Origin: Dethiobacter sp. | GTDB taxonomy: Bacteria; Bacillota_D; Dethiobacteria; Dethiobacterales; Dethiobacteraceae | DNA: 5,712 nt | Direction: 5' to 3' | NCBI GenBank assembly: GCA_018333395.1 | Contig: JAGXSQ010000036.1 | Location: 1-5,712 of the forward strand | Notes under the pieces: generated by a model | Database searches by the model: none | Told to the model about the DNA's origin: nothing | What the model saw: only the letters and a program-made list of their open reading frames with translations | Shown here: positions 1 through 5,446 of the stretch, one piece after another | Numbering within the stretch: the first letter of the stretch is position 1 | Layout: every line of letters begins with the position of its first letter | Program-made: the position numbers and the translations under genes

Positions 1-242
1 ACCGTTACCGAATGCGATATGATTATTTCCGCTCCCTTGGCCTTTGCGTTGGCTCCGGCGTGGTCGAGGCCGGTTGCCGGGTGGTCATCGGCCAACGCCT
101 CAAACAATCAGGCATGTTCTGGAGCTTAAACGGCGCTAACGCCATCATTGCACTGCGATCCAGCCTGCTTAGTGGCAGATTTGATGACTTCTGGACTCGC
201 TATCGCGCTAACAACTGCCCCAAGCAGACTCTAAAAAGATGA
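1..242 (+). CDS. ISKra4-type transposase, C-terminal fragment (cut by window edge)
   Basis: This is the C-terminal 79 residues of a transposase; the frame stays open to the left edge, so the start lies outside the window. It contains GSGVVEAGC followed by IGQRLKQSGMFWS, then GANAIIALR and SGRFDDFW. This order is typical of the C-terminus of ISKra4-family DDE transposases, and the glutamate in GSGVVE is probably the last catalytic acidic residue (family knowledge, not tested here). The ATG at position 12 is an internal methionine, because in-frame codons continue upstream of it. The stop is TGA at 240-242. The gene converges on rsfS, whose stop lies about 45 bases away on the other strand. Nothing seen here suggests decay, but most of the protein is not visible, so whether the element is active is unknown. 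Confidence 0.85.
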   Translation, partial: RYRMRYDYFRSLGLCVGSGVVEAGCRVVIGQRLKQSGMFWSLNGANAIIALRSSLLSGRFDDFWTRYRANNCPKQTLKR

Positions 243-279
243 ATTGCCATTTATTTCCTCATAAATTTGTCGTGCACCC
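1..279 (+). mobile_element. Right end of an ISKra4-type insertion sequence
   Basis: The transposase stop at 242 is followed by 37 bases that end in TTTGTCGTGCACCC at about 266-279. Read from outside inwards this is GGGTGCACGACAAA, which looks like a terminal inverted repeat starting with GGG. I infer the boundary at about 279. The left end and the matching repeat are outside the window, so neither repeat nor target duplication can be compared. The rsfS stop codon is only 7 bases further right, so the element sits immediately downstream of rsfS. Confidence 0.6.
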
Positions 280-286
280 GAAATCG

Positions 287-661
287 CTATTCTTGGCGGG
301 TTCCACTGCTGTGGGGAAGCACCGCCTGCTGGGGGGCATGCCCCCAGAGGCGCTCCAGGTTATAAAAACGACGTTCTTCCATTTGAAAGATATGGACAAC
401 TACTGAACCGTAGTCCAGAAGCGTCCAGAGTCCCTCCGCATAGCCTTCTTTATGCAGGAGCTGCTGCCCTTCTTTTTTGAGTTCCGCTATAATATGATCA
501 GCGATGGCCTGCACCTGGAGCTTGTTTTTGCCACTGGCAATAACAAAATAGTCGGCTATCAGGGATACTTTGCCAATTTCCAGAAGAACGATGTCCAGAG
601 CTTTTTTATCTGTAGCCAGATGTGCTACCAGCTTAGCCAACTTTCCCGTCGCTTCGTTCAA
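287..661 (-). CDS. rsfS: Ribosomal silencing factor RsfS
   Basis: RsfS binds ribosomal protein uL14 on the free 50S subunit and blocks joining to the 30S subunit, lowering translation in starvation or stationary phase (family knowledge). The 124-residue product has the family core: a KKALDIVLLEI strand, SLIADYFVIASG at about 33-44, QVQAIADHI, then LLDYGSVVVHIF and ERRFYNLERLWG at about 96-107. The start is TTG at 661, preceded by AGAGGGGG (676-669) seven bases upstream; no in-frame ATG fits the family N-terminus. It begins 19 bases after the stop of the LCP gene and is probably cotranscribed with yqeK and that gene. The 17 residues after LERLWG form a poorly conserved tail. An insertion sequence abuts the stop codon, so the natural downstream neighbour and any terminator are displaced or lost. 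Confidence 0.95.
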   Translation of the reverse strand: MNEATGKLAKLVAHLATDKKALDIVLLEIGKVSLIADYFVIASGKNKLQVQAIADHIIAELKKEGQQLLHKEGYAEGLWTLLDYGSVVVHIFQMEERRFYNLERLWGHAPQQAVLPHSSGTRQE

Positions 662-668
662 GCACGAA

Positions 669-676
669 CCCCCTCT
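669..676 (-). promoter_or_regulatory. Ribosome binding site that fixes the rsfS TTG start
   Basis: The minus strand reads AGAGGGGG, seven bases before TTG at 661. It lies between the lytR-type stop (681) and rsfS. It supports TTG as the start despite the rare codon. Confidence 0.7.
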
Positions 677-680
677 TTTT

Positions 681-1832
681 TTATGGAGTATAGTTTTTAC
701 CTACAATAACTGTAACCATCACGCTTGATTCCGGCACCTCCTGTTTCAGCAGTTGAGCACCGGGAACCAAGATGGCTACTTCTTTGGCACCATCCACATT
801 GTCTGTACGGCTGATTACCTGGGATATGTCGTAGTCCTGGCGGTCGGCGTTGCCGATGCTTAGGACCTGAAAACCTTCTGCCCGCAGCTTTTCGGCCACT
901 TCCGTGCCCAGACCTCTGACACCGCTGCCGTTTAACACTTCAACCGTGATTTGGGCACGCGGCAAAGCGCTGACGTCACCAGTCAGCCAAGAGGCCAGAG
1001 AGGAAATTTGGCTGATATCGGGCCTCCAGTAACGGCCATCCGTCCTTACCTGCTCGGTACCGGGAAGCAGGATGACCTTGGCCGCCTCGCTATACTCAGT
1101 GTCTCTTAAAGATTCTGCCATAGACAACAACTGGCGCCAGGAAAAGTTTGTCGCCAGTAGCGGTGATACATCATAAAAGCTCGTTATCCTCTGTAGCAGG
1201 CTGCCCTGAACAAGCGTAGCTGCCAGAGCCGTGAGGACGGAACGCCGACGCTCCAGCTTCTCGGAAATAGTCAGCCCTTCAGCATGCATAAAGGCGAGCA
1301 CCTCACCACCGCCTGCCATAGAGGAGGCAGTGGGAAGTTGAATACCTCCGACCCGGTCCACTGCCGCTAGCAGGGACTCTTCATCTATTTCAAGATAGTA
1401 ATGGACAGGCAAATCAGCAAACAAGCGGGAAACTGTACTGACTAACAGTTCCCGCCCACCGGCTCTGTAGACAAGACCTAGCCGTGTTAGCCCATGGTTA
1501 GCGGCATCAACCAGCGTGTCGGTCGGCAAGTGTATCACTCGAGCCTGTTTTTTGCCTGGATGGTAGGCCACCAGCACCAACTCGGTGACTACGCCATCAC
1601 CCTGCCGGTTAGAAACGGTATAGAGCACTGCTTGCCTACGCTCGTTCCCTACTGGCTGCGGCAAAGCGGAAGCCCAGGGCGAGGTGTCCTGAAACGCATT
1701 TAACATGCCGATAAAACGGACACTGAAAAGAACAGACAACAGAAAAGCACACAGCGCCAGCAGAAAAAGCAATCGGCCCATCTTGACCCTGCGCCGCTTG
1801 GTTTTAACGGTGTAACGGTAGCCGTGTTCCAT
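681..1832 (-). CDS. LCP (LytR-CpsA-Psr) family membrane protein with LytR_C domain, degenerate active site
   Basis: LCP proteins are membrane-anchored enzymes that move glycopolymers from a lipid carrier to peptidoglycan. This 383-residue product has a basic N-terminus (KTKRRRVK), one membrane segment at about 20-42, an LCP-like domain at about 67-262 and a LytR_C domain from about 293, starting ITVEVLNGSG. LCP landmarks include VIHLPTDTLV and VHYYLEIDEESLLAAVDRVGG. In active LCP enzymes the first reads IPRDT, with a key arginine; here it is threonine. The later arginine-rich segment (typically YxRxR...GRxxRQQ) is also altered: AFMHAEG then LERRRSVL. Catalysis is therefore doubtful. The frame extends to GTG at 1841, but that codon touches the GGGGAG ribosome binding site; ATG at 1832 has eight-base spacing and is preferred. 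It overlaps the end of yqeK by 29 bases, suggesting translational coupling. Family assignment is firm; activity is uncertain. Confidence 0.85.
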   Translation of the reverse strand: MEHGYRYTVKTKRRRVKMGRLLFLLALCAFLLSVLFSVRFIGMLNAFQDTSPWASALPQPVGNERRQAVLYTVSNRQGDGVVTELVLVAYHPGKKQARVIHLPTDTLVDAANHGLTRLGLVYRAGGRELLVSTVSRLFADLPVHYYLEIDEESLLAAVDRVGGIQLPTASSMAGGGEVLAFMHAEGLTISEKLERRRSVLTALAATLVQGSLLQRITSFYDVSPLLATNFSWRQLLSMAESLRDTEYSEAAKVILLPGTEQVRTDGRYWRPDISQISSLASWLTGDVSALPRAQITVEVLNGSGVRGLGTEVAEKLRAEGFQVLSIGNADRQDYDISQVISRTDNVDGAKEVAILVPGAQLLKQEVPESSVMVTVIVGKNYTP

Positions 1833-2415
1833 TCGCCTCACTCCCCAATGGGCTTAGCAAAAGACTGTTCCAAAAAGAAATAGTCAGCGGATGGATGACC
1901 TGTTTTTTCGCCAACAAATAGCGGATTGTTTGGGCAACGACTGCTAAAACCCCTTCATGAAAGTCTTCGGCCACTTTGCGTCGCAAGGCTTCCACCTCGG
2001 AATAAGAGCGGCCCAGTTCAATTTTGTCGGCTACGTAAACGATGCGGTCAAGTAACGACATGTCTTGGTCGCCTAAAGTATGGCGTCTGATGGCCGCAAG
2101 CACGGCCTCGTCCAGCACACCTAACCATCCAGACACTACTGCACCAACCGGTGCATGTAGTAAGACAGGTTGTTGGCGGCAAAAATCGTCGATTACTATC
2201 TGACTCGTCTCAGCCAAGACAAGAAGCTCCTGCGGCACGATTTCGCGGGCGCAATCGTGCAACCAGCCAGCCAGCCGGGCACGGTCTTCGTCAGCGCCCA
2301 AAACCCTGGCGAGGTTCGCTGCCGTTTCGGCCACCCCGGCAGAATGCACAAAAAGTTCGGACGTCAAATTCTTTTGTAGAAAAGAAATAATCTGTTCCAA
2401 GGACAAGCTACCCAT
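1804..2415 (-). CDS. yqeK: HD-domain bis(5'-nucleosyl)-tetraphosphatase (symmetrical), YqeK
   Basis: YqeK is an HD-fold, metal-dependent hydrolase that splits diadenosine tetraphosphate (Ap4A) into two ADP in Firmicutes that lack ApaH (family knowledge). The 203-residue protein shows the HD residues in order: H24 in FVHSAGVAET, H53-D54 in AGWLHDCA, H87 in LLHAPVGA, H112 in RRHTLG, and D130 in IVYVADKIELGR. Length and motif spacing fit the family. The start is ATG at 2415 with AAAGGAT five bases upstream. The gene follows an RRM gene and its terminator by about 55 bases, where I see no convincing promoter, and its 3' end overlaps the LCP gene. The pairing yqeK, LCP gene, rsfS is common in Clostridia and relatives. 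All expected metal ligands are present, so I expect an active enzyme. Confidence 0.93.
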   Translation of the reverse strand: MGSLSLEQIISFLQKNLTSELFVHSAGVAETAANLARVLGADEDRARLAGWLHDCAREIVPQELLVLAETSQIVIDDFCRQQPVLLHAPVGAVVSGWLGVLDEAVLAAIRRHTLGDQDMSLLDRIVYVADKIELGRSYSEVEALRRKVAEDFHEGVLAVVAQTIRYLLAKKQVIHPLTISFWNSLLLSPLGSEANGTRLPLHR

Positions 2416-2469
2416 CCAACATCCTTTCGACGCCTGGTTTGGTTTTCCTGCAACTTCTAAGCGGCAAAC

Positions 2470-2492
2470 AAAAAAGGCAACGACGCGTTGCC
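2470..2492 (-). terminator. Rho-independent terminator after the RRM gene
   Basis: The minus strand has a perfect seven-pair stem, GGCAACG / CGTTGCC (2492-2486 with 2482-2476), a three-base loop and a run of six T (2475-2470). It starts directly after the TAG stop of the RRM gene. It should end most transcripts arriving from obgE-nadD-RRM and reduce entry into yqeK-lytR-rsfS. Confidence 0.88.
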
Positions 2493-2747
2493 CTATTTAT
2501 CAGTACGAGGTTTAGCCTCATTGACCACCAGCTTTCTCCCTTCCAACTCTGTGCCGTTTAGTCGTTCCACTATTTGCTCCGCATCTTCATCAGCCACTTC
2601 CACAAAGCCATACCCACGGGAACGGCCTGTGGAGCGTTCAGTAATTATTCTGGCCTCCGCCACTTGACCATGCTCGCTGAAGTAATTTTTTAACTGCTCT
2701 TCATTGACTGACCAAGGGATGTTTCCCACGTAAATCGTTCTTGGCAC
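2493..2747 (-). CDS. Small RNA-binding protein with a single RRM domain
   Basis: This 84-residue protein is almost entirely one RNA recognition motif. RNP2 is IYVGNI (residues 5-10) and RNP1 is RGYGFVEV (about 44-51), with the aromatic residues that stack on RNA bases present in both. The typical RRM segments follow: NEEQLKNYFSEHGQV, EARIITERSTGRS and LNGTELEGRKLVVNEAKPR. Stand-alone bacterial RRM proteins are known best from cyanobacteria, where some are cold-induced; their targets in Firmicutes are poorly known. The start is GTG at 2747, with GAGGTGAT (2760-2753) five bases upstream. It lies between nadD and yqeK, has hairpins in its leader and a strong terminator at its stop, so it looks like an expression unit of its own or the last gene of the spo0B-obgE-nadD transcript. 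Its RNA targets cannot be read from the sequence. Confidence 0.93.
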   Translation of the reverse strand: MPRTIYVGNIPWSVNEEQLKNYFSEHGQVAEARIITERSTGRSRGYGFVEVADEDAEQIVERLNGTELEGRKLVVNEAKPRTDK

Positions 2748-2760
2748 GCACTATCACCTC

Positions 2761-2780
2761 GCTTTCCGAAAGCTTTTTTT
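2761..2780. repeat. Short palindrome with T-run in the RRM leader
   Basis: GCTTTCCGAAAGC (2761-2773) is a perfect 6+1+6 palindrome and is followed on the + strand by seven T (2774-2780). On the minus strand it lies directly upstream of the RRM ribosome binding site, preceded by a run of A. It may be a small leader hairpin, or a weak terminator for + strand transcripts. The stem is short, so either role is speculative. Confidence 0.45.
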
Positions 2781-2789
2781 AGTATCTGA

Positions 2790-2812
2790 AGAAGTACCGC
2801 TTTTATACTTCT
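2790..2812 (-). repeat. Inverted repeat spanning the nadD stop codon
   Basis: AGAAGTA (2790-2796) and TACTTCT (2806-2812) form a seven-pair stem with a nine-base loop. The nadD TAA stop (2805-2803) lies in the loop. No T-run follows on the minus strand, so it is not a standard terminator. It could be a processing or stability element between nadD and the RRM gene. Confidence 0.45.
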
Positions 2813-3465
2813 CCACCCTGAGGCCGGTATAAGCCGTTTTTAACAATATACTGTGCAACCGCTTCCGTCGTAAGGTACTTAATCGGTTTGTCCTCTGCTA
2901 GGCGCTCACGGATTAAGGTTGAAGAAATGGCTACAGCCGGGATTTCCACTACGTGAATAGCAGACAGTGTATCCAGACAACTTTCACCAATCGTTTCCTC
3001 AAGCCTGTTCAGGCAATAACCAGGGCGCGTGGCCGCAATAAAAGAGCAAATAGACAACAGTTCGCGGTAATCTTTCCAGGTAAGTATTTCTAGGATAGCA
3101 TCAGCGCCAGTAATAAAGAATAGCTGGCATTTGGAACCAAAATATTGGTGGAAGTAGCGTACAGTATCAATAGTGTAGGTAGCGGTCCCGGGTTGCTGGT
3201 CGATCTCTACCCTAGAGACCGTAAAATAAGGGTTGCTAATGGTAGCCAGCACCGTCATCAGGTAGCGATGTTCCTGATGGCTAACCTGCCTGCCATCTTT
3301 GTGTGGGGGCTGCCCAGAAGGAACGAAAACTACCTGATCCAAGCCATACTGTATGCGGACCTCTTCCGCCGTCACCAAGTGGCCAAGATGAATCGGATCG
3401 AATGTGCCGCCCATCAGACCGACAGACAAGCACTGCTCTCCTTTCACCGCTTGCTGCAGAGCCAT
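2803..3465 (-). CDS. nadD: Nicotinate-nucleotide adenylyltransferase NadD
   Basis: NadD joins nicotinate mononucleotide and ATP to give deamido-NAD, an essential cytoplasmic step in NAD synthesis. Nucleotidyltransferase motifs are clear: GGTFDPIHLGH (19-29, with the HxGH ATP site), PPHK (53-56), TGADAILEILTWK (119-131) and the C-terminal ISSTLIR (180-186), which binds the ATP phosphates. The product is 220 residues from ATG at 3465, which has GGGAGG (3476-3471) five bases upstream and sits 12 bases after the obgE stop. A second start, TTG at 3429, also has a good ribosome binding site (AAAGGAG, 3444-3438) and gives the usual family N-terminus, MSVGLMGGTFDPIH, of 208 residues. I keep the ATG as the conventional call but cannot rule out the shorter form. 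All catalytic motifs are intact. Confidence 0.95.
   Translation of the reverse strand: MALQQAVKGEQCLSVGLMGGTFDPIHLGHLVTAEEVRIQYGLDQVVFVPSGQPPHKDGRQVSHQEHRYLMTVLATISNPYFTVSRVEIDQQPGTATYTIDTVRYFHQYFGSKCQLFFITGADAILEILTWKDYRELLSICSFIAATRPGYCLNRLEETIGESCLDTLSAIHVVEIPAVAISSTLIRERLAEDKPIKYLTTEAVAQYIVKNGLYRPQGGEV
3438..3444 (-). promoter_or_regulatory. Internal ribosome binding site for an alternative nadD TTG start
   Basis: The minus strand reads AAAGGAG inside the 5' end of the long nadD frame, eight bases before an in-frame TTG at 3429. Starting there removes the 12 residues before the conserved core, which most NadD proteins lack. Confidence 0.5.
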
Positions 3466-3477
3466 GATTTCCTCCCG

Positions 3478-4761
3478 TCAGTCTTCATCCCGCCGAAAAA
3501 TAAACTCTACCTCGCGGATGCGTACCGTATCACCGTTGCTGACTCCGGCAGCCAACAACTCCTTTTCGTGTCCAAAGCGGCGGAAAAGCCGCTGAAATCT
3601 CTTAACGGCATCATCATTAGTAAAATCGGTCATGGCTACCAACCTCTCCAGCCTGACGCCGCGGACAATGAACACATCACCACAGCGTTCAATGGCGATC
3701 GCCTCTTTCGTGGCAGTTGGCAACTCCGGCAAAATCGCTAAATCACTGGCGTCCTGCAAGTCAGCGGCAGGAAGTTCCCGTAGGAGTCCGGCCACCCTAA
3801 AAAGTACTTTCCCCACCCCTTGGCCGGTGGCCGCTGAGATAGGAAGCACGTTGTCCTCGCCCAGTTCTTTGCGTAGCCGTTCCAGAGCGTCAGCAGCTTG
3901 TGGCAGATCTATCTTATTGGCTACTACCACCTGCGGCAGTTTAGCCAGCCGCGGGTTATAAAGGCGCAGTTCCTCATTAATCTGGTGGAAGTCTTGGAGC
4001 GGGTCACGCCCGTCAATGCTGGCCGCATCAAGGAGATGAAGCAACAGTCTTGTCCGCTCTACATGGCGCAGGAACTCATGCCCTAACCCCAGCCCTTTGT
4101 GCGCTCCCTCAATCAAACCGGGAATATCCGCTATCACAAAGGGTTCGATGCCCTCTGCCTCCACAACACCGAGGTTGGGAGTCAGTGTGGTAAACGGGTA
4201 GTCGGCAACCTTGGGACGCGCCGCAGACACCCTGGACAAAAAAGTAGACTTTCCGGCATTCGGGAAGCCGATCAGGCCAACATCAGCAATTAATTTCAGC
4301 TCCAGCCAAAGCCAGCGCTCTGCGCCCGGCGCACCTTTCTCCGCATGGCGCGGAGCTTTATCAGCGGGAGTGCTGAAGCGGGCATTACCGCGGCCACCAC
4401 GGCCGCCACGAGCCGCCACAAAGGACTGACCTTCTGTGGTCATATCAGCCAGAAGCTGATCGGTCTCGGCCTCGCGCACCTGGGTTCCCGGTGGCACCAG
4501 CACGCTCAAGCCTTTCCCGTTACGGCCATGCTTGTTGCCTCCCTGCCCATGCTCTCCCCTATCAGCACGCAAATGTTGCTGGTAACGAAAATCGTGAAGC
4601 GTATGCCTGCCCTGCCCCACAACCAACTCAACATCACCGCCGCGGCCTCCATCGCCGCCGTCCGGCCCGCCACGCGCTACAAACTTATCCCTGTGGAAGG
4701 AAACAACGCCGTTGCCACCGTCGCCGCCCTTGACATAAATTTTGGCCCTGTCAACGAACAA
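3478..4761 (-). CDS. obgE: Obg-family GTPase ObgE (CgtA) with OCT domain
   Basis: ObgE is an essential GTPase that acts in late 50S subunit assembly, and in Bacillus is also linked to the stress response and sporulation (family knowledge). The 427-residue product has a glycine-rich Obg domain (about 1-155, e.g. KGGDGGNG and RGGRGGRGNA), then a G domain: P-loop GFPNAGKST (165-173), YPFTT (188-192), DIPGLIEGA (212-220), NKID (282-285) and SAATGQG (from 309). A C-terminal OCT domain follows from about 352 (VRGVRLERLVAMTDF). The frame extends to GTG at 4770, but that codon overlaps the GGGGAG ribosome binding site. TTG at 4761 is eight bases downstream of it and gives the near-universal start MFVDRAKIYVKGGDGG. 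It begins 27 bases after the spo0B-like stop, and nadD follows after 12 bases. All GTPase motifs are intact. Confidence 0.97.
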   Translation of the reverse strand: MFVDRAKIYVKGGDGGNGVVSFHRDKFVARGGPDGGDGGRGGDVELVVGQGRHTLHDFRYQQHLRADRGEHGQGGNKHGRNGKGLSVLVPPGTQVREAETDQLLADMTTEGQSFVAARGGRGGRGNARFSTPADKAPRHAEKGAPGAERWLWLELKLIADVGLIGFPNAGKSTFLSRVSAARPKVADYPFTTLTPNLGVVEAEGIEPFVIADIPGLIEGAHKGLGLGHEFLRHVERTRLLLHLLDAASIDGRDPLQDFHQINEELRLYNPRLAKLPQVVVANKIDLPQAADALERLRKELGEDNVLPISAATGQGVGKVLFRVAGLLRELPAADLQDASDLAILPELPTATKEAIAIERCGDVFIVRGVRLERLVAMTDFTNDDAVKRFQRLFRRFGHEKELLAAGVSNGDTVRIREVEFIFRRDED

Positions 4762-4769
4762 GCCTACCA

Positions 4770-4775
4770 CTCCCC
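4770..4775 (-). promoter_or_regulatory. Ribosome binding site that fixes the obgE TTG start
   Basis: GGGGAG on the minus strand lies eight bases before TTG at 4761. The GTG of the longest frame (4770-4768) shares a base with this site and so cannot be the start used with it. Confidence 0.75.
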
Positions 4776-4788
4776 AAAATTATCACGC

Positions 4789-5325
4789 TTATCTTTCGCT
4801 CACTGTCGGCAGCTTATCCATTGGTAAGGTCAGGCAAACTTGCCCTTCAGGCTCAAAACAAATGTACCGCCGTGCGGTCATGGCCAGCCACCGGTACAAA
4901 TCCTGGGTCACCTCTGTCAAAGAGCAAAACCGCAGGGATAGGTTAGGAGCATCACCACCGCGAAGCACCAGCTCAACGCGGACACAACCTCCCTGGAGCA
5001 GGTAAGCCTTACAGACGGCAAACAGTTCCGCTGCTGCCGCCAGAGAGTCTGCCGACAAAAAAGGCAATCTACCGTCGACATCAAGCAGCAGCTCAGGGAC
5101 AGCTTCCTGGAAAAAATTTTCGTAAATCAACAGCGCGAGGCGCGCATCACCACAGGCCGCCAAGCGCCCAACTCGCTGTATTTCTTCGCTCGCCTTCCTG
5201 ATATATGGCAGCAGCTCTTCCGTTTTACTAAGCTGCACCATGCCGCTGATAACCTGCAAGTAGTTAAGAAATTCGTGCTGGCAAGCACGATGCATTTTCT
5301 GCATCGACTCAAGCTGATCGCACAT
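4789..5325 (-). CDS. Spo0B-like sporulation phosphotransferase
   Basis: Spo0B carries phosphate from Spo0F to Spo0A in the sporulation phosphorelay; it is a dimer with a helical hairpin bearing a histidine and a degenerate kinase-like C-terminal domain (known from Bacillus). This 178-residue product has the hairpin motif QHEFLNYLQVISGMVQL at residues 16-32, which matches the SPOB_a pattern RHDxxNxLQVI; H17 is the expected phosphorylated residue, followed by Glu instead of the usual Asp. The rest (about 60-175) is divergent and lacks visible N, G1 or G2 ATP-binding boxes, as expected for Spo0B rather than a true kinase. The start is ATG at 5325 with AGGGAG eight bases upstream and an in-frame TAG just before it. 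Its place directly before obgE matches the classical spo0B-obg pair. Clostridia often lack a full Spo0F relay, so its partner here is uncertain. Confidence 0.8.
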   Translation of the reverse strand: MCDQLESMQKMHRACQHEFLNYLQVISGMVQLSKTEELLPYIRKASEEIQRVGRLAACGDARLALLIYENFFQEAVPELLLDVDGRLPFLSADSLAAAAELFAVCKAYLLQGGCVRVELVLRGGDAPNLSLRFCSLTEVTQDLYRWLAMTARRYICFEPEGQVCLTLPMDKLPTVSER

Positions 5326-5402
5326 TTCCAGATCTCCCTAAAGAAACTAAGGGCGCGTAGCGAATTAACCTGTACCGGGTTGACAAAGTCGATCACAAAA
5401 TA
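5326..5402. other. Short intergenic segment between the ISL3 end and the spo0B-like gene
   Basis: These 77 bases hold the ribosome binding site of the spo0B-like gene and little else that I can recognise. I found no convincing sigma-A promoter on the minus strand. TTGTCA (5385-5380) resembles a -35 box but has no fitting -10 box. On the + strand the same place reads TTGACA, facing the insertion sequence. In many Firmicutes rpmA would lie directly upstream of spo0B, but no trace of it is seen here. Confidence 0.5.
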
Positions 5403-5430
5403 GGCTCTTACTCAAAGGCGAGGATAATAC

Positions 5431-5443
5431 TATGAATTTCATA
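5431..5443. repeat. 13-base palindrome inside the ISL3 end
   Basis: TATGAATTTCATA is a perfect 6+1+6 palindrome lying just after the transposase stop. It could be a protein binding site or chance in AT-rich sequence. No T-run follows, so I do not call it a terminator. Confidence 0.35.
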
Positions 5444-5446
5444 TAC

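Noticed and set aside
452..709. 85-residue + strand frame opposite rsfS
   Set aside because: It is antisense to a well-supported rsfS and has no motif of its own.
2761..2780. Definite terminator on the + strand
   Set aside because: The palindrome plus T-run looks like one, but the stem is only five or six pairs with a tiny loop, and no + strand gene lies upstream. It is kept only as a palindrome.
3145..3741. 198-residue open frame on the + strand across nadD and obgE
   Set aside because: It is antisense to two strongly conserved genes, has no recognisable domain, and its codons mirror those of the real genes.
4345..4827. 160-residue open frame on the + strand opposite the obgE start
   Set aside because: It is a shadow of the glycine-rich Obg domain, with no family signature.
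5127..5396. 89-residue minus-strand frame starting MIDFVNPVQV, overlapping the spo0B-like gene
   Set aside because: Its start lies in the 77-base intergenic segment and most of it is out of frame with the convincing Spo0B-like gene. I considered a frameshifted N-terminus or a remnant of a gene cut by the ISL3 insertion, but see no family match.
5376..5405. Outward + strand promoter starting with TTGACA at 5380
   Set aside because: No TATAAT-like box lies at 16-18 bases; the match is limited to the -35 hexamer.
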